Shown piece by piece: positions 17,134-25,423 of a stretch of DNA of 64,000 nt. A program made the translations under genes and the position numbers. The number at the start of each line of letters is the position of its first letter. Position 1 is the first letter of the stretch. Source of the DNA: Nocardioides humilatus (GTDB taxonomy: Bacteria; Actinomycetota; Actinomycetes; Propionibacteriales; Nocardioidaceae); assembly GCF_008373755.1 (NCBI RefSeq), contig NZ_VUJV01000003.1:806001-870000 (forward strand), in the 5' to 3' direction. The notes under the pieces were generated by a model. It was not told the origin of the DNA and ran no database searches. It was given only the letters and a program-made list of their open reading frames with translations.

Positions 17134-17369
17134 TGTCGGACTCGATCGTGGTCAGGAAGCTGCCTCCCGGCCTGAAGCAGCGCCTGCGCACGCGGGCGGC
17201 CTCTCACGGCCGCTCGGTCGAGGCCGAGGTCCGAGCCATCCTCATGGATGTGGTCTTCGCCGAGGACTTTGTCCTCACCTGGCTCGACGACGTAGCGGCG
17301 GCACCCCCGGGCGCCGAGATCGAGACCCCCGACCGCGCACCTGGCCGCGAACCGGTGGCATTCGAGTGA
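17133..17369 (+). CDS. Antitoxin, FitA-like ribbon-helix-helix protein
   Basis: 78 aa. The N-terminus is a ribbon-helix-helix DNA-binding unit (SIVVRKLPPGLKQRLRTRAA, HGRSVEAEVRAIL) typical of FitA. The acidic/proline-rich C-terminus would wrap the PIN toxin. It should bind the palindrome at its own start codon and neutralise the downstream nuclease. The stop overlaps the toxin's GTG in a GTGA, implying coupled translation. Confidence 0.88.
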   Translation: MSDSIVVRKLPPGLKQRLRTRAASHGRSVEAEVRAILMDVVFAEDFVLTWLDDVAAAPPGAEIETPDRAPGREPVAFE

Positions 17370-17791
17370 TCCTGGTCGACACCAACGTCTGGTCGGAGAC
17401 GACCAAGCGGTCCCCCGACCCTGCTGTGCTCGCCTGGCTCGTGGCGCACCGCGATCAGCTCGCGCTCTGCTCGATCACTGTCGGGGAGCTCCTGAACGGA
17501 GTCGAGTTGATGACGGCTGGACGACGCCGTGACGAGCTCACCGCCAGCGTCGAACGCCTCATCAGCAACGGCCGAGGACGCACCTACCCCTACGACGAAC
17601 CCGCGGCCCGGGCCTACGCCGGCATCGTTACTCGGCGCCGGTCCGCAGGCCGGCCTTTCGCAAAGCCGGAGGACGCGATGATCGCCGCGATCGCGATAGC
17701 CAACGAGTGCTCGGTCGCCACCCGCAATGTCGGCGACTTCGCCGAGATGGGTGTCGAGCTGATCAACCCGTGGGAGACGGCTCAGCCGTAG
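17366..17791 (+). CDS. Type II toxin, PIN-domain ribonuclease (FitB/VapC family)
   Basis: 141 aa. The PIN acidic residues are seen as [11 protein letters not shown] (first Asp), [10 protein letters not shown] (Glu), [10 protein letters not shown] (Asp) and ATRNVGDF (Asn/Asp). PIN toxins are Mg-dependent ribonucleases that often cut tRNA or rRNA. Start GTG 17366 is fixed by the GTGA overlap with the antitoxin stop. Length and motifs are complete, so the pair looks functional. Confidence 0.9.
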   Translation: MILVDTNVWSETTKRSPDPAVLAWLVAHRDQLALCSITVGELLNGVELMTAGRRRDELTASVERLISNGRGRTYPYDEPAARAYAGIVTRRRSAGRPFAKPEDAMIAAIAIANECSVATRNVGDFAEMGVELINPWETAQP

Positions 17792-18090
17792 TGGCAGACG
17801 TACCCGAGCGTCTCGAGCACCTGGATGTCGAAGGACGAGTCACCGGGCACGGAGAAGGACTCACCCGCGGCGTAGTCGTTCCAGTCCTCGGCGCCGGCCA
17901 GGCGGATCCGGCAACGGCCGGCGTTGAGCTCCATCACCTCGGGCGCGGCGGTGCCGAAGTTGAGGGTCGCGGGGAAGATGACGCCCGCGGACTTCTTCGT
18001 GCCGTCGGCGAGGAAGAACGTGTGGCTCACGCACTTCCCGTCGAAGTAGATGTTGGCCTGCGGGTCGAGGGTCACGCCTTCGTAGGTCAC
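17782..18090 (-). CDS. ppnP: Pyrimidine/purine nucleoside phosphorylase (DUF1255)
   Basis: 102 aa, same size as E. coli PpnP (YaiE). Family blocks are present: [30 protein letters not shown]-like [17 protein letters not shown] and [16 protein letters not shown]. The enzyme is a small cupin that splits nucleosides with phosphate to free base and ribose-1-phosphate. It overlaps the convergent toxin gene by 10 bp. Confidence 0.9.
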   Translation of the reverse strand: MTYEGVTLDPQANIYFDGKCVSHTFFLADGTKKSAGVIFPATLNFGTAAPEVMELNAGRCRIRLAGAEDWNDYAAGESFSVPGDSSFDIQVLETLGYVCHYG

Positions 18091-18129
18091 GGGCGTCGAG
18101 CGTAGTGGCGCGCCGGCTCTGACGAAGAG

Positions 18130-19026
18130 TCAGGCACCCCAGTCGATCATCCGACGGGCCAGCTCAGGACCCGCGTCCTCCTGGATGAAATGGCCGGCGC
18201 GGATCCGGTCGTGCGGCTGGCCCTTCGCGCCGGGCACGTTCTCGATCAGCGGCTTGTCGGCCTTGCCGAGGATCAGGTCGTTGGCCCCGAAGACACAGAG
18301 GAACGGCTTCTCCCACCGGCAGAGCACCTCCCACGCGGCCCGGTTGGCGGGCACCGCGACGTTGTCGGGGTCAGTGGGCACGAGACCGGGGAAGGCCCGA
18401 GCGCCGGCTTGGTACTTGGCCGAGGGGTAGGGGGCGTCGTACGCCTTGACGACCTCCTTCGGCAGCTTGTTGACCGTGCCGGTCTGGAGGATCCGGCCGG
18501 TCGGGAAGACCGGGGTGTAGCGGGCGAAGGCACGCCAGATCTTGAAGGCGGCCGGGACCCCGCGGTCGGCGGTCGGGAGGAAGCCGTTGCCGACCATGAT
18601 CCGGCTGAAGCGCTGCTCCTGCTCGGCGGCGACCCGCAGGCCGATGAGTGAGCCCCAGTCCTGCACGAAGACGGTGATGTCGGTGAGGTCGAGTGCCTCG
18701 ATCCACGCCGTGACCCACTCGACGTGGCGCAGGTAGGTGTAGTCGTCGATCTTGGTCGGCTTGTCGGACTTGCCGAAGCCGATCAGGTCGGGCACCAGCA
18801 CGCGATAGCCCGCCTCGACGAGCGGCGGCAGCATCGTGCGGTAGAGGTAGGACCAGGACGGCTCGCCGTGGAGGAGTACGACGACCCGCCCGTCCCGCGG
18901 CCCCTCGTCGAGGTAGTGCATCCGGACCGGCTCGGTGTCGGAGGCGGCCACGTCGAGGTAGTGCGGTGCCCACGGGTAGTCGGGCAGGTCGGCGAAGCGG
19001 GCGTCGGGGGTGCGCAGCACGTCCAT
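18130..19026 (-). CDS. Haloalkane dehalogenase (alpha/beta hydrolase, DhlA-like subgroup)
   Basis: 298 aa. The oxyanion segment [11 protein letters not shown] and the nucleophile Asp in FVQDWGS (about D123) are as in haloalkane dehalogenases. The acid is in GANDLILG and the catalytic His in [11 protein letters not shown]. These enzymes hydrolyse C-halogen bonds to alcohols; similar sequences also include epoxide hydrolases, but the QDWGS context favours dehalogenase. Start ATG 19026 gives the usual N-terminus. Divergent from the next gene with 38 bp between starts. Confidence 0.87.
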   Translation of the reverse strand: MDVLRTPDARFADLPDYPWAPHYLDVAASDTEPVRMHYLDEGPRDGRVVVLLHGEPSWSYLYRTMLPPLVEAGYRVLVPDLIGFGKSDKPTKIDDYTYLRHVEWVTAWIEALDLTDITVFVQDWGSLIGLRVAAEQEQRFSRIMVGNGFLPTADRGVPAAFKIWRAFARYTPVFPTGRILQTGTVNKLPKEVVKAYDAPYPSAKYQAGARAFPGLVPTDPDNVAVPANRAAWEVLCRWEKPFLCVFGANDLILGKADKPLIENVPGAKGQPHDRIRAGHFIQEDAGPELARRMIDWGA

Positions 19027-19064
19027 GCGCGCAGCGTAGGACCGTTTCTGCGACGCTGTCCTCC

Positions 19065-20093
19065 GTGACGGACTCGACGACCGAAACACCGAACGCCCGC
19101 ACCATCCGCCGCTACGGCGTCGCGATCGCCCTCGCCGGCGCCGCGATCCAGCTGCTGCTCGGCATCTACTACCTAGCCATGGCGCACTCCCCGCAGCCGC
19201 ACGACCTCCCGGTCGGCCTGGTCGCGACCAAGCAGCAGGCGCAGGCGATCACCGAGCAGCTCGAGAGCGACGGCCAGTTCGAGGTCGAGACCTACGCCAA
19301 CGCCGCCGACCTCACCGAGGCGATCAAGAGTCGTGATGCCTACGGCGGCGTGGTCATCGCCAATGCCGGCCCCACCCTCTACGTCGCCTCCGCGGCCTCG
19401 CCCGCCGTGGCCAACCTGCTGAAGGCGTCCTACAGCCAGGTCTACTACGAGAAGCTCGGCCCCCAGGCCGGCCCGCCGACGATCGTCGACGCGGTGCCGC
19501 TGCCCGCCGACGACTCGGCTGGCGGCTCGCTCGGCTTCATGATCCAGGCGATCGCGCTCGGCGGCTCGATCGCATCGCTCGCGCTCGGACAGCTGCGCCG
19601 GATGTGGCAGCGCTCGCTCCTCAACGGCTTCCGGCATGCCGGGCTGCTCGTCGCCTACGCCCTCCTCAGCGCCGGCGTCGCTCTCGTCGCCATGTCGTTC
19701 TTCGGGGTCAGCTCGGGTGCCGACACGTGGTCCCTCTTCTGGGGCTTCGCCTTCATCTCGCTCGCGATCACCGCGTCGATCGCGGCTGCGGTCACCCTCG
19801 TCGGACCGGCCGGCACCAGCCTCGGCATGCTCTACTTCACGCTCGGCATCATCATCTCCGGCTCGTCGATCGCACCCGAGATGCTGCCCACCGCCGGTCG
19901 CGTGATCGGCCAGCTGCTGCCGCCGGGCGCAGGGGCGACCGTCGTACGCGACAGCCTGTACTTCCCCGACGCCTCCACCGCCGGCCCGTTCATCGTGCTC
20001 GGCCTCTTCTCCGGCGTCGGCCTGCTCGTGGTGCTGCTGAAGAACGCCGCTGCGAGCCTGCCGGCGAAGGCGCCGGTTCAGCCGGAAGGCTGA
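19065..20093 (+). CDS. ABC-2/DUF3533-type membrane protein
   Basis: 342 aa. One N-terminal membrane segment ([20 protein letters not shown]), a ~140-residue outer domain ([33 protein letters not shown]) and a C-terminal set of about five segments ([20 protein letters not shown] onward). This Pip/YhgE/ABC-2 permease-like plan is found in membrane proteins for export or envelope stress. No ATPase gene is next to it. Start GTG 19065 is the first in-frame start after the divergent promoter region. Confidence 0.72.
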   Translation: MTDSTTETPNARTIRRYGVAIALAGAAIQLLLGIYYLAMAHSPQPHDLPVGLVATKQQAQAITEQLESDGQFEVETYANAADLTEAIKSRDAYGGVVIANAGPTLYVASAASPAVANLLKASYSQVYYEKLGPQAGPPTIVDAVPLPADDSAGGSLGFMIQAIALGGSIASLALGQLRRMWQRSLLNGFRHAGLLVAYALLSAGVALVAMSFFGVSSGADTWSLFWGFAFISLAITASIAAAVTLVGPAGTSLGMLYFTLGIIISGSSIAPEMLPTAGRVIGQLLPPGAGATVVRDSLYFPDASTAGPFIVLGLFSGVGLLVVLLKNAAASLPAKAPVQPEG

Positions 20094-20096
20094 TTT

Positions 20097-20124
20097 CTTT
20101 ACCGTTCGGCAACGAAAGGTAAAG
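20097..20124 (+). terminator. 12-bp hairpin with GCAA tetraloop
   Basis: CTTTACCGTTCG, loop GCAA, CGAAAGGTAAAG: arms match at 11 of 12 positions and the loop is a stable GNRA type. It lies 4 bp after the stop at 20093 and about 50 bp before the RTX gene. No U-run follows, so it could terminate the upstream gene by another mechanism, protect its 3' end, or act in the 5' region of the RTX mRNA. Confidence 0.55.
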
Positions 20125-20176
20125 AGTCGACCTAGGGTGCAACGACCCTCTCGGGTTGTCGCCTCTGGAGGCTCCC

Positions 20177-22675
20177 GTGCGCCGCTCCCTCGCCATCTTG
20201 ACGCTGCTCGCATCCGCCGCGCTCGTCCCAGCGCCTGCAGATGCCGCCGACCTGCCGCGCTGCTTCGGCAAGCTGCCGACGATCAACGGCCACAACAAGG
20301 ACGTCATCCAGGGCACCGCGGGCGCCGACATCATCCTCGGCGGCAGCAAGTCCGAGACGATCAACGGCAAGGGCGGCAACGACAAGATCTGCGGTAACGG
20401 AGGCGCCGACCAGATCGACGGCGGCGGCGGGCACGACCTTATCGACAGCGGCCCCGGCGCGGATCGGGTCACGGGCAGTGACGGCGACGACGACCTGTTC
20501 GGAGGCTCGGGCAACGACTTCTTGTCCGGTGGCGACGGGGACGACATCGCCGACGGCGAGGAGGGCGACGACGACGTCCAAGGCGGCCCGGGGAGCGACG
20601 GCACGACGGCTGTGCGGGGTCAGACGACGGCGTACGGACTCGTCGGCGGCGCCGGCGAGGACCGGATCAGGGGCGGTGGCGGTAGGGATCTGCTGCGCGG
20701 CGGTGACGGCGAGGACAACCTCGACGGCGGCGGCGCATCGGACCGCATCTTCGGCGGACTCGCTGACGACTACGGCACCGGCGGTCCCGGGGGCGACAAG
20801 CTGTACGGCGAGGACGGTTCGGACCTGCTGGGCGGCGACGACGGCGACGACCAGCTCTCCGGTGGTGGCGGCGACGACGCGCTCTTCGGGGATGCAGGTG
20901 ACGACCAGGTCTCCGGCGACGACGGCGCCGACGGGATCGACGGTGGGCCGGGCGCTGACCTGATCGACGGCGGCGCAGGCAACGACGGCCCCCTCACCGG
21001 ACGTGTGGTGGAGCCTGGCCTCACGGTCCTCGGTGGCCCCGGCGACGACCTGATCGAGGGCAGCGACGGCGACGACTCCCTCTTCGGAGACGACCCGCAG
21101 GACACCGGAGCGACCGGCGACGACCAGGTCCTCGGTGGCGTCGGTGACGACCTCATCGACGGCTCCAACGGCAACGACCACCTCGATGGTGGCGACGGCG
21201 ACGACTTCATCGACGGTTCCGACGGCAACGACGTCGCGATGGGCGGCGCGGGGAAGGACGACATCGACGGCGACGACGGCACCGACACGGTCGAGGGCCA
21301 GGACGGCGATGACGAGCTCTTCGGCGGCGACGGCAACGACAGCGTCCAGGCAGGCCTGGGCAACGACACCGCGGCGGGTGGTGCGGGCGACGACAACGTC
21401 GCCGGCGAGGAGGGCGACGACCGCCTCGAGGGCGACAGCCCGCAGGACACGGCGGCGACGGGTGACGACACGATCGGCGGCGGACCCGGCAACGACGAGA
21501 TCGACGGATGGACCGGCAACGACTCGCTCTTCGGAGGCGAGGACGACGACGAGATCGACGGCTGGACCGGCAACGACGACGGCTCTGGCGGAGCGGGCGA
21601 TGACCTGATGCTCGGCGGGACCGGTACCGACGACATGAGCGGCGACACCGGCGACGACGTCCTGATCGGCGGGACGGGCGATGACGCGCTCAGCGGTGAC
21701 GACGGCATCGACGGCATCGACGGCGGCGCCGGGAGCGACACCATCGATGCGGGCCCCGGCGACGACGGACCGGAGCCGACGCGCGCCGCGGATCCCTCCC
21801 TGGCCGTGGAAGGCGGTGCGGGTGACGACCTGATGACCGGCGGAGCGGGCGACGACATCGTCTACGGCGACGTGGCAGGCGGCCCCGGGACCGGAGCCGA
21901 CCTCATCGACGGCGAGGGTGGCGACGACGACCTGCACGGCGGCCCCGGCAACGATCAGATGGACGGCGGCGCCGACCTCGACGACCTCTTCGGCGACGCC
22001 GGCGACGACGCGCTTGAGGGGGGCACGGGCGACGACCTGATGGACGGCGGCGCCGACGTGGACATCTGCGGCGGCGGCACGGGCACCGACGTGTGCGACG
22101 GCGGTAGCCCCGGCACCGCCGAGGTCACGCCCGACGACCCCGACACGTGCAAGGCGGACGTGGAGGCCAAGGCGTCCTGCCACGCGGCGATCGACGCGGA
22201 CTTCTACGGCACCGCCCAGGGCCAGAACTACGGGCCGATCGTCGAAAGCGGCGGGAGCTACGACGAGACCTGGAGCGCGAACGTCCAGCTCGACTTCCTC
22301 GGCATCGAGTTCGGCGTGGAGAAGTACGCCGTCACCGGCGGCACGATGACGATCGAGGCCCACGGGATGGCCAACCCGAGCTGCAGCTGGTCGGCACCGT
22401 CCACGACCTTCGCCCTGGACGCCGACGATGGCGAGATCACCATCGACCGGGCCGCGGGCACCTACCTGATCCAGGTCGGCCCGGTTCACGAGCAGCTGCC
22501 CGGGCACATGGTGTGCCCGTCAGGGACCTACTCCTACACGCCCTGGGCGAGCGCCCAGGGCCACAGCGACGAGCTCGCCTTCACCGGTGGCCCGGACGCC
22601 CTGTCGGGTTCGCGGACCACCAATCGAGCCGGCGACGTCACGATCTGGTCCTGGTCGGTCGTCGCGGGCGACTAG
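20177..22675 (+). CDS. Large secreted RTX (GGxGxDxxx) calcium-binding repeat protein
   Basis: 832 aa. A signal peptide (RRSLAILTLLASAALVPAPA, cleavage after ADA) precedes a long run of RTX nonapeptides from about residue 45 to 665 (GGNDKICG, GGDGDDFIDG and so on), then a non-repeated C-terminal domain of ~165 residues with Cys (TCKADVEAKASC). RTX repeats bind calcium and fold into parallel beta-rolls outside the cell. Here a Sec-type signal is present rather than a C-terminal type I secretion signal, and no HlyBD genes are near. GTG 20177 has GGAGG 5 nt upstream. Three spaced insertions of ~25 residues suggest block duplication inside the gene. Confidence 0.85.
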   Translation: MRRSLAILTLLASAALVPAPADAADLPRCFGKLPTINGHNKDVIQGTAGADIILGGSKSETINGKGGNDKICGNGGADQIDGGGGHDLIDSGPGADRVTGSDGDDDLFGGSGNDFLSGGDGDDIADGEEGDDDVQGGPGSDGTTAVRGQTTAYGLVGGAGEDRIRGGGGRDLLRGGDGEDNLDGGGASDRIFGGLADDYGTGGPGGDKLYGEDGSDLLGGDDGDDQLSGGGGDDALFGDAGDDQVSGDDGADGIDGGPGADLIDGGAGNDGPLTGRVVEPGLTVLGGPGDDLIEGSDGDDSLFGDDPQDTGATGDDQVLGGVGDDLIDGSNGNDHLDGGDGDDFIDGSDGNDVAMGGAGKDDIDGDDGTDTVEGQDGDDELFGGDGNDSVQAGLGNDTAAGGAGDDNVAGEEGDDRLEGDSPQDTAATGDDTIGGGPGNDEIDGWTGNDSLFGGEDDDEIDGWTGNDDGSGGAGDDLMLGGTGTDDMSGDTGDDVLIGGTGDDALSGDDGIDGIDGGAGSDTIDAGPGDDGPEPTRAADPSLAVEGGAGDDLMTGGAGDDIVYGDVAGGPGTGADLIDGEGGDDDLHGGPGNDQMDGGADLDDLFGDAGDDALEGGTGDDLMDGGADVDICGGGTGTDVCDGGSPGTAEVTPDDPDTCKADVEAKASCHAAIDADFYGTAQGQNYGPIVESGGSYDETWSANVQLDFLGIEFGVEKYAVTGGTMTIEAHGMANPSCSWSAPSTTFALDADDGEITIDRAAGTYLIQVGPVHEQLPGHMVCPSGTYSYTPWASAQGHSDELAFTGGPDALSGSRTTNRAGDVTIWSWSVVAGD

Positions 22676-22692
22676 GGCGCTAGCGTCGCGGC

Positions 22693-23103
22693 GTGCCCCA
22701 GACCGTCGTCGGCGCGATCATCGTCGACAGCCTCGAGCAGCCGTCGTACGTCGTCGCTGCTCGACGCACCCGACCTGCTGACCTCGCGGGCAAGTGGGAG
22801 TTCCCCGGCGGCAAGGTCGAGCCGGGCGAGACGCCCGAGGCTGCCCTGGCGCGGGAGATCCGTGAGGAGCTCGGCGTGGAGATCGCGGTCGGTCCCGAGC
22901 TCGTCGGGCCGGGTGGCGGATGGCCGATCTCCGAGAAGTACGTCCTGCGCCTCTTCTTGGCGGTGGTCACGTCCGGCGACCTGCACGAGAGTGCCGACCA
23001 CGATGAGCTCCGCCGGCTCGGGCTCGACCAGCTCGAGTCGGTCGACTGGCTCCCGAGCGACCTGCAGGCGACCCCGGCGCTCACGCGGTGGTGGAGAAGC
23101 TAG
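22693..23103 (+). CDS. NUDIX hydrolase, MutT-like
   Basis: 136 aa. The Nudix box is complete (GGKVEPGETPEAALAREIRE, then ELGV). The aligned N-terminus (VVGAIIVDS, GKWEFPGGK) is that of MutT-like (d)NTP pyrophosphatases, which remove oxidised nucleotides such as 8-oxo-dGTP. The specificity is not proven by sequence. It starts 17 bp after the RTX gene stop. Confidence 0.9.
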   Translation: MPQTVVGAIIVDSLEQPSYVVAARRTRPADLAGKWEFPGGKVEPGETPEAALAREIREELGVEIAVGPELVGPGGGWPISEKYVLRLFLAVVTSGDLHESADHDELRRLGLDQLESVDWLPSDLQATPALTRWWRS

Positions 23104-23157
23104 GACTTCTCCTCGTTCGCGTGACGCGACCGGCACCTCGGACCTACCCTCCGAATC

Positions 23158-23733
23158 GTGGCAGCAACGGTGGAGTACTACGACGACTTGATCGACTCGT
23201 TCGGCGACTCGCAGTCGTTGACGCTCCTCGTCGTGGCCGGAGCGACGCGCGACTGCGTGGCCAAGGCGCTCGAGGTCGACCTGCACGAGCCGGTGATCCA
23301 CCCGTGGGACGCCGACGACGAGGCCGATTTCGCCTCGTGGGCGCTGGTCGAGATCGACGGTGGCGTGATCGGTGTCGAATACACCGGCTACGCCGACCCG
23401 ACCGTCGATGCCCTGCGCTTGATGTCGCGCAACGGCGGGGCCGCTGCCGTCGTACGGAGCAATGTCGAGGCGCAGCTGCGCTTCGGCTGCGCTCGCGACG
23501 CCGAGGTGCTCCTCGACGCCGGTCAGGACCTGCACGTCGACGACCCCGACCAGGTGCCGAGCGAGCTGCGGCCCCTCTTCGACCGGGCCCACAACGACAG
23601 CGACGCCGACGCGTTCGTCGTCGGCCTCGCGATGGCCGAGGTCGTCACCGGACTTGAGCTGACCTCGCAGGAGGCACTGCTCCTCGCGAGCGCGCAGTTC
23701 TTCCGCGGGCCGACGCTCGCCGTCGAGTCCTGA
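23158..23733 (+). CDS. DUF6461-like hypothetical protein
   Basis: 191 aa, cytoplasmic. The pattern of SWALVEIDGGVIGVEYTGYA followed by LRLMSRNGGAAAVVRSNVEA is characteristic of the DUF6461 family of Streptomyces-type proteins; function unknown. GTG 23158 lies 7 nt after TACCCT, which suggests a leaderless transcript. Confidence 0.72.
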   Translation: MAATVEYYDDLIDSFGDSQSLTLLVVAGATRDCVAKALEVDLHEPVIHPWDADDEADFASWALVEIDGGVIGVEYTGYADPTVDALRLMSRNGGAAAVVRSNVEAQLRFGCARDAEVLLDAGQDLHVDDPDQVPSELRPLFDRAHNDSDADAFVVGLAMAEVVTGLELTSQEALLLASAQFFRGPTLAVES

Positions 23734-23739
23734 GGCGCC

Positions 23740-24285
23740 TCAGTTGCTGAGAGTGGCTGGGCGGACCGTCACCGGGAACGGGGCCGCCGCGGTCCACTCC
23801 TGACCGCTCAGGATGTCCGCCACCTTCGCGTAGCGGCCATCCCGAAGCTCCCACGCGATCAGTCGGCCATCATCCGGATCGACGACCCAGTACGACGCGA
23901 CCCCGGCCCGCTCGTAGCGCGCCTTCTTGAGGTTGAGGTCGATCAACTTCGTGCTCGGCGACAAGACCTCGACCGCGAGAAGCGGTGCTGCCTCGATCGT
24001 CCGACCAGCGGCAGCCTCTCGCGCTACGACGAGGATGTCGGGTTGGACCTGGGTGTCGTCTGCCAACCTCACATCGAGCGGTGCCGTGAAGACCTCGACC
24101 TCGTCGGTCTGAGCAGAGAAGAGCAGCTGCAGCAGGCGCGACACGACGCGCTGGTGCGGCACGGCCGGCCCCGGGCTCACGATCAGCGTCCCGTCGATGA
24201 GCTCGTAACGGTGCCCGTCATCGGGCATTCCTTCGAGGTCGTCGACCGTCAGCGGCCTGCGCGGTAGGGCGTTCACAACTGTCAT
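23740..24285 (-). CDS. Uma2-family (DUF820) PD-(D/E)xK endonuclease-like protein
   Basis: 181 aa. Uma2 features are seen: RYELIDGTLIVSPGPAVPHQ, VQPDILVV (catalytic Asp) and LLAVEVLSPST (Glu/Ser pair of the core), then YWVVDPDDGRLIAWEL. The family has a restriction-nuclease fold; most members have no known role. A RecA-NDp-like promoter (24321-24343) lies directly upstream, so it may be DNA-damage-inducible like the genes at 50-64 kb. Confidence 0.85.
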   Translation of the reverse strand: MTVVNALPRRPLTVDDLEGMPDDGHRYELIDGTLIVSPGPAVPHQRVVSRLLQLLFSAQTDEVEVFTAPLDVRLADDTQVQPDILVVAREAAAGRTIEAAPLLAVEVLSPSTKLIDLNLKKARYERAGVASYWVVDPDDGRLIAWELRDGRYAKVADILSGQEWTAAAPFPVTVRPATLSN

Positions 24286-24320
24286 GGTGCCTCACTCCGA
24301 GTAGCGGGTACATGACCCGA

Positions 24321-24343
24321 AGGTTGTCGCGACGGTCCGACAC
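24321..24343 (-). promoter_or_regulatory. RecA-NDp-like DNA-damage promoter before the Uma2 gene
   Basis: On the minus strand: GTGTCGGAC, 8 nt, CAACCT. It matches the element found eleven times at 50-64 kb and is the only clear copy seen outside that region. The inferred transcript start is about 25 nt before the Uma2 ATG at 24285. Confidence 0.55.
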
Positions 24344-24397
24344 AACAACTTGGTCACAGCGACCACGTCGCGGCACCGACGGCGAGACACTGGGCCT

Positions 24398-24988
24398 GTG
24401 CTGCGCCACGCGGTCCGAGCGGACCTACCCGCGATCGTCGACACCTGGGTCGACGCGTTCCACACCGACCCGTACTTCCGCTGGATCGCACCCGACGACG
24501 AAACCTACGTCGCCTTCGCCCGCGACTGGCTGTCGCTGATCGCGTCGCTGTGCTTCGAGCGCGGCCACACCTACGTGACCGACAACGCGGCGATCGCCTG
24601 GGTGCCGCCCGACGTCGCCGTCGCCGGCCCGAGCGACTTCGAGAAGGCGCGCGGCATCATCGCCAACCATGCGGGCGAGACCCGGGCCGAGGAGGCCGTC
24701 AGCGCGATCCTGACCGCCCGCGGTCACGCGGTCAACGAGCCGCACTGGACGCTGCAGTACGTCGGCGTCCGGTCTGCCGACCGAAGCTCCGGCCTCGGCT
24801 CGGCCATCGTCAAGATCGGGCTGGCGACCGCCGACCGTGACGGGCTGCTGTGCGGCCTGACGTCGACCAACAAGAAGAACCTGCCGTTCTACGCGCGGCT
24901 CGGCTTCACGATGGCGGCCGAGGTGAAGCTCCCCGGCACCGACCACGCGCTGCGCCCGATGGTGCGGCCGGCGCACGGGCACCGCTAG
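24398..24988 (+). CDS. GNAT family N-acetyltransferase
   Basis: 196 aa. The GNAT signature is present: WTLQYVGVRSADRSSGLGSA (acetyl-CoA-binding motif A, RxxGxG-like) and LLCGLTSTNKKNLPFYARLG (motif B). The acceptor substrate is unknown. GTG 24398 is the last start before the conserved beginning (LRHAVRADLPAIVDTW). Its stop shares CTAG with the convergent gene. Confidence 0.87.
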   Translation: MLRHAVRADLPAIVDTWVDAFHTDPYFRWIAPDDETYVAFARDWLSLIASLCFERGHTYVTDNAAIAWVPPDVAVAGPSDFEKARGIIANHAGETRAEEAVSAILTARGHAVNEPHWTLQYVGVRSADRSSGLGSAIVKIGLATADRDGLLCGLTSTNKKNLPFYARLGFTMAAEVKLPGTDHALRPMVRPAHGHR

Positions 24989-25386
24989 TCCTCGGAGCCC
25001 TGCTCCTTCTCGAACTCGGCGGCTTCAGCAGCCTCGCGCTCGGCCTTCTTCTTCGCCTCGTAAGTGCGGCGCTGCTCCTCGGCGCGCTCGCGCACCTGGC
25101 GCAGGAACTCGTCGTCCTTCTCCGGGTCGGCTGCGGAGAAGCGGCCGCGCCGTTCGTACTCCGGGAAGCTCGGCGCCGCCCCCTCCGACCGGCGCAGCGG
25201 CCGCGACCTCTGCGGTCGGCCCGCCACGAGCCAGGCGATCGAACCGACCAGCGGGAGGAGCAGGACGATGATCAGCCAGAAGGTCTTCGACAGGTTTCGC
25301 ACCTCGTCATCGCGCGACACGATCACGTCGATGACGCAGAAGAGCCAGAGGACGAAGATGATCTCGCCCGGGAGAAACCTGATCAC
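24985..25386 (-). CDS. PLDc_N-domain membrane protein
   Basis: 133 aa. Two membrane helices (EIIFVLWLFCVIDVIV and TFWLIIVLLLPLVGSIAWLV) end in LVAGRP, the phospholipase D-nuclease N-terminal domain pattern. A charged coiled-coil tail (EKDDEFLRQVRERAEEQRRT and KKKAEREAAEAAEFEKEQ) follows. Common in actinobacteria; role unknown, probably a small membrane scaffold. GTG start at 25386. Confidence 0.8.
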   Translation of the reverse strand: MIRFLPGEIIFVLWLFCVIDVIVSRDDEVRNLSKTFWLIIVLLLPLVGSIAWLVAGRPQRSRPLRRSEGAAPSFPEYERRGRFSAADPEKDDEFLRQVRERAEEQRRTYEAKKKAEREAAEAAEFEKEQGSED

Positions 25387-25423
25387 GCGAGCATTCTGCC
25401 TGCTCGACGCCCGTCAGTCCTTG

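Noticed and set aside
20300-22100. Regular short repeats that could look like a CRISPR array
   Set aside because: They are in-frame GGxGxDxxx codons without constant repeat length or unique spacers.
20132-22507. Minus-strand 791-codon frame opposite the RTX gene
   Set aside because: It mirrors the repeat codons of the RTX gene and has no domain or start signal.
24218-24311. Possible leaderless 31-aa ORF from ATG 24311, 7 nt after the Uma2-side -10
   Set aside because: The product is short with no conserved pattern; the promoter is better explained by the Uma2 gene just downstream.
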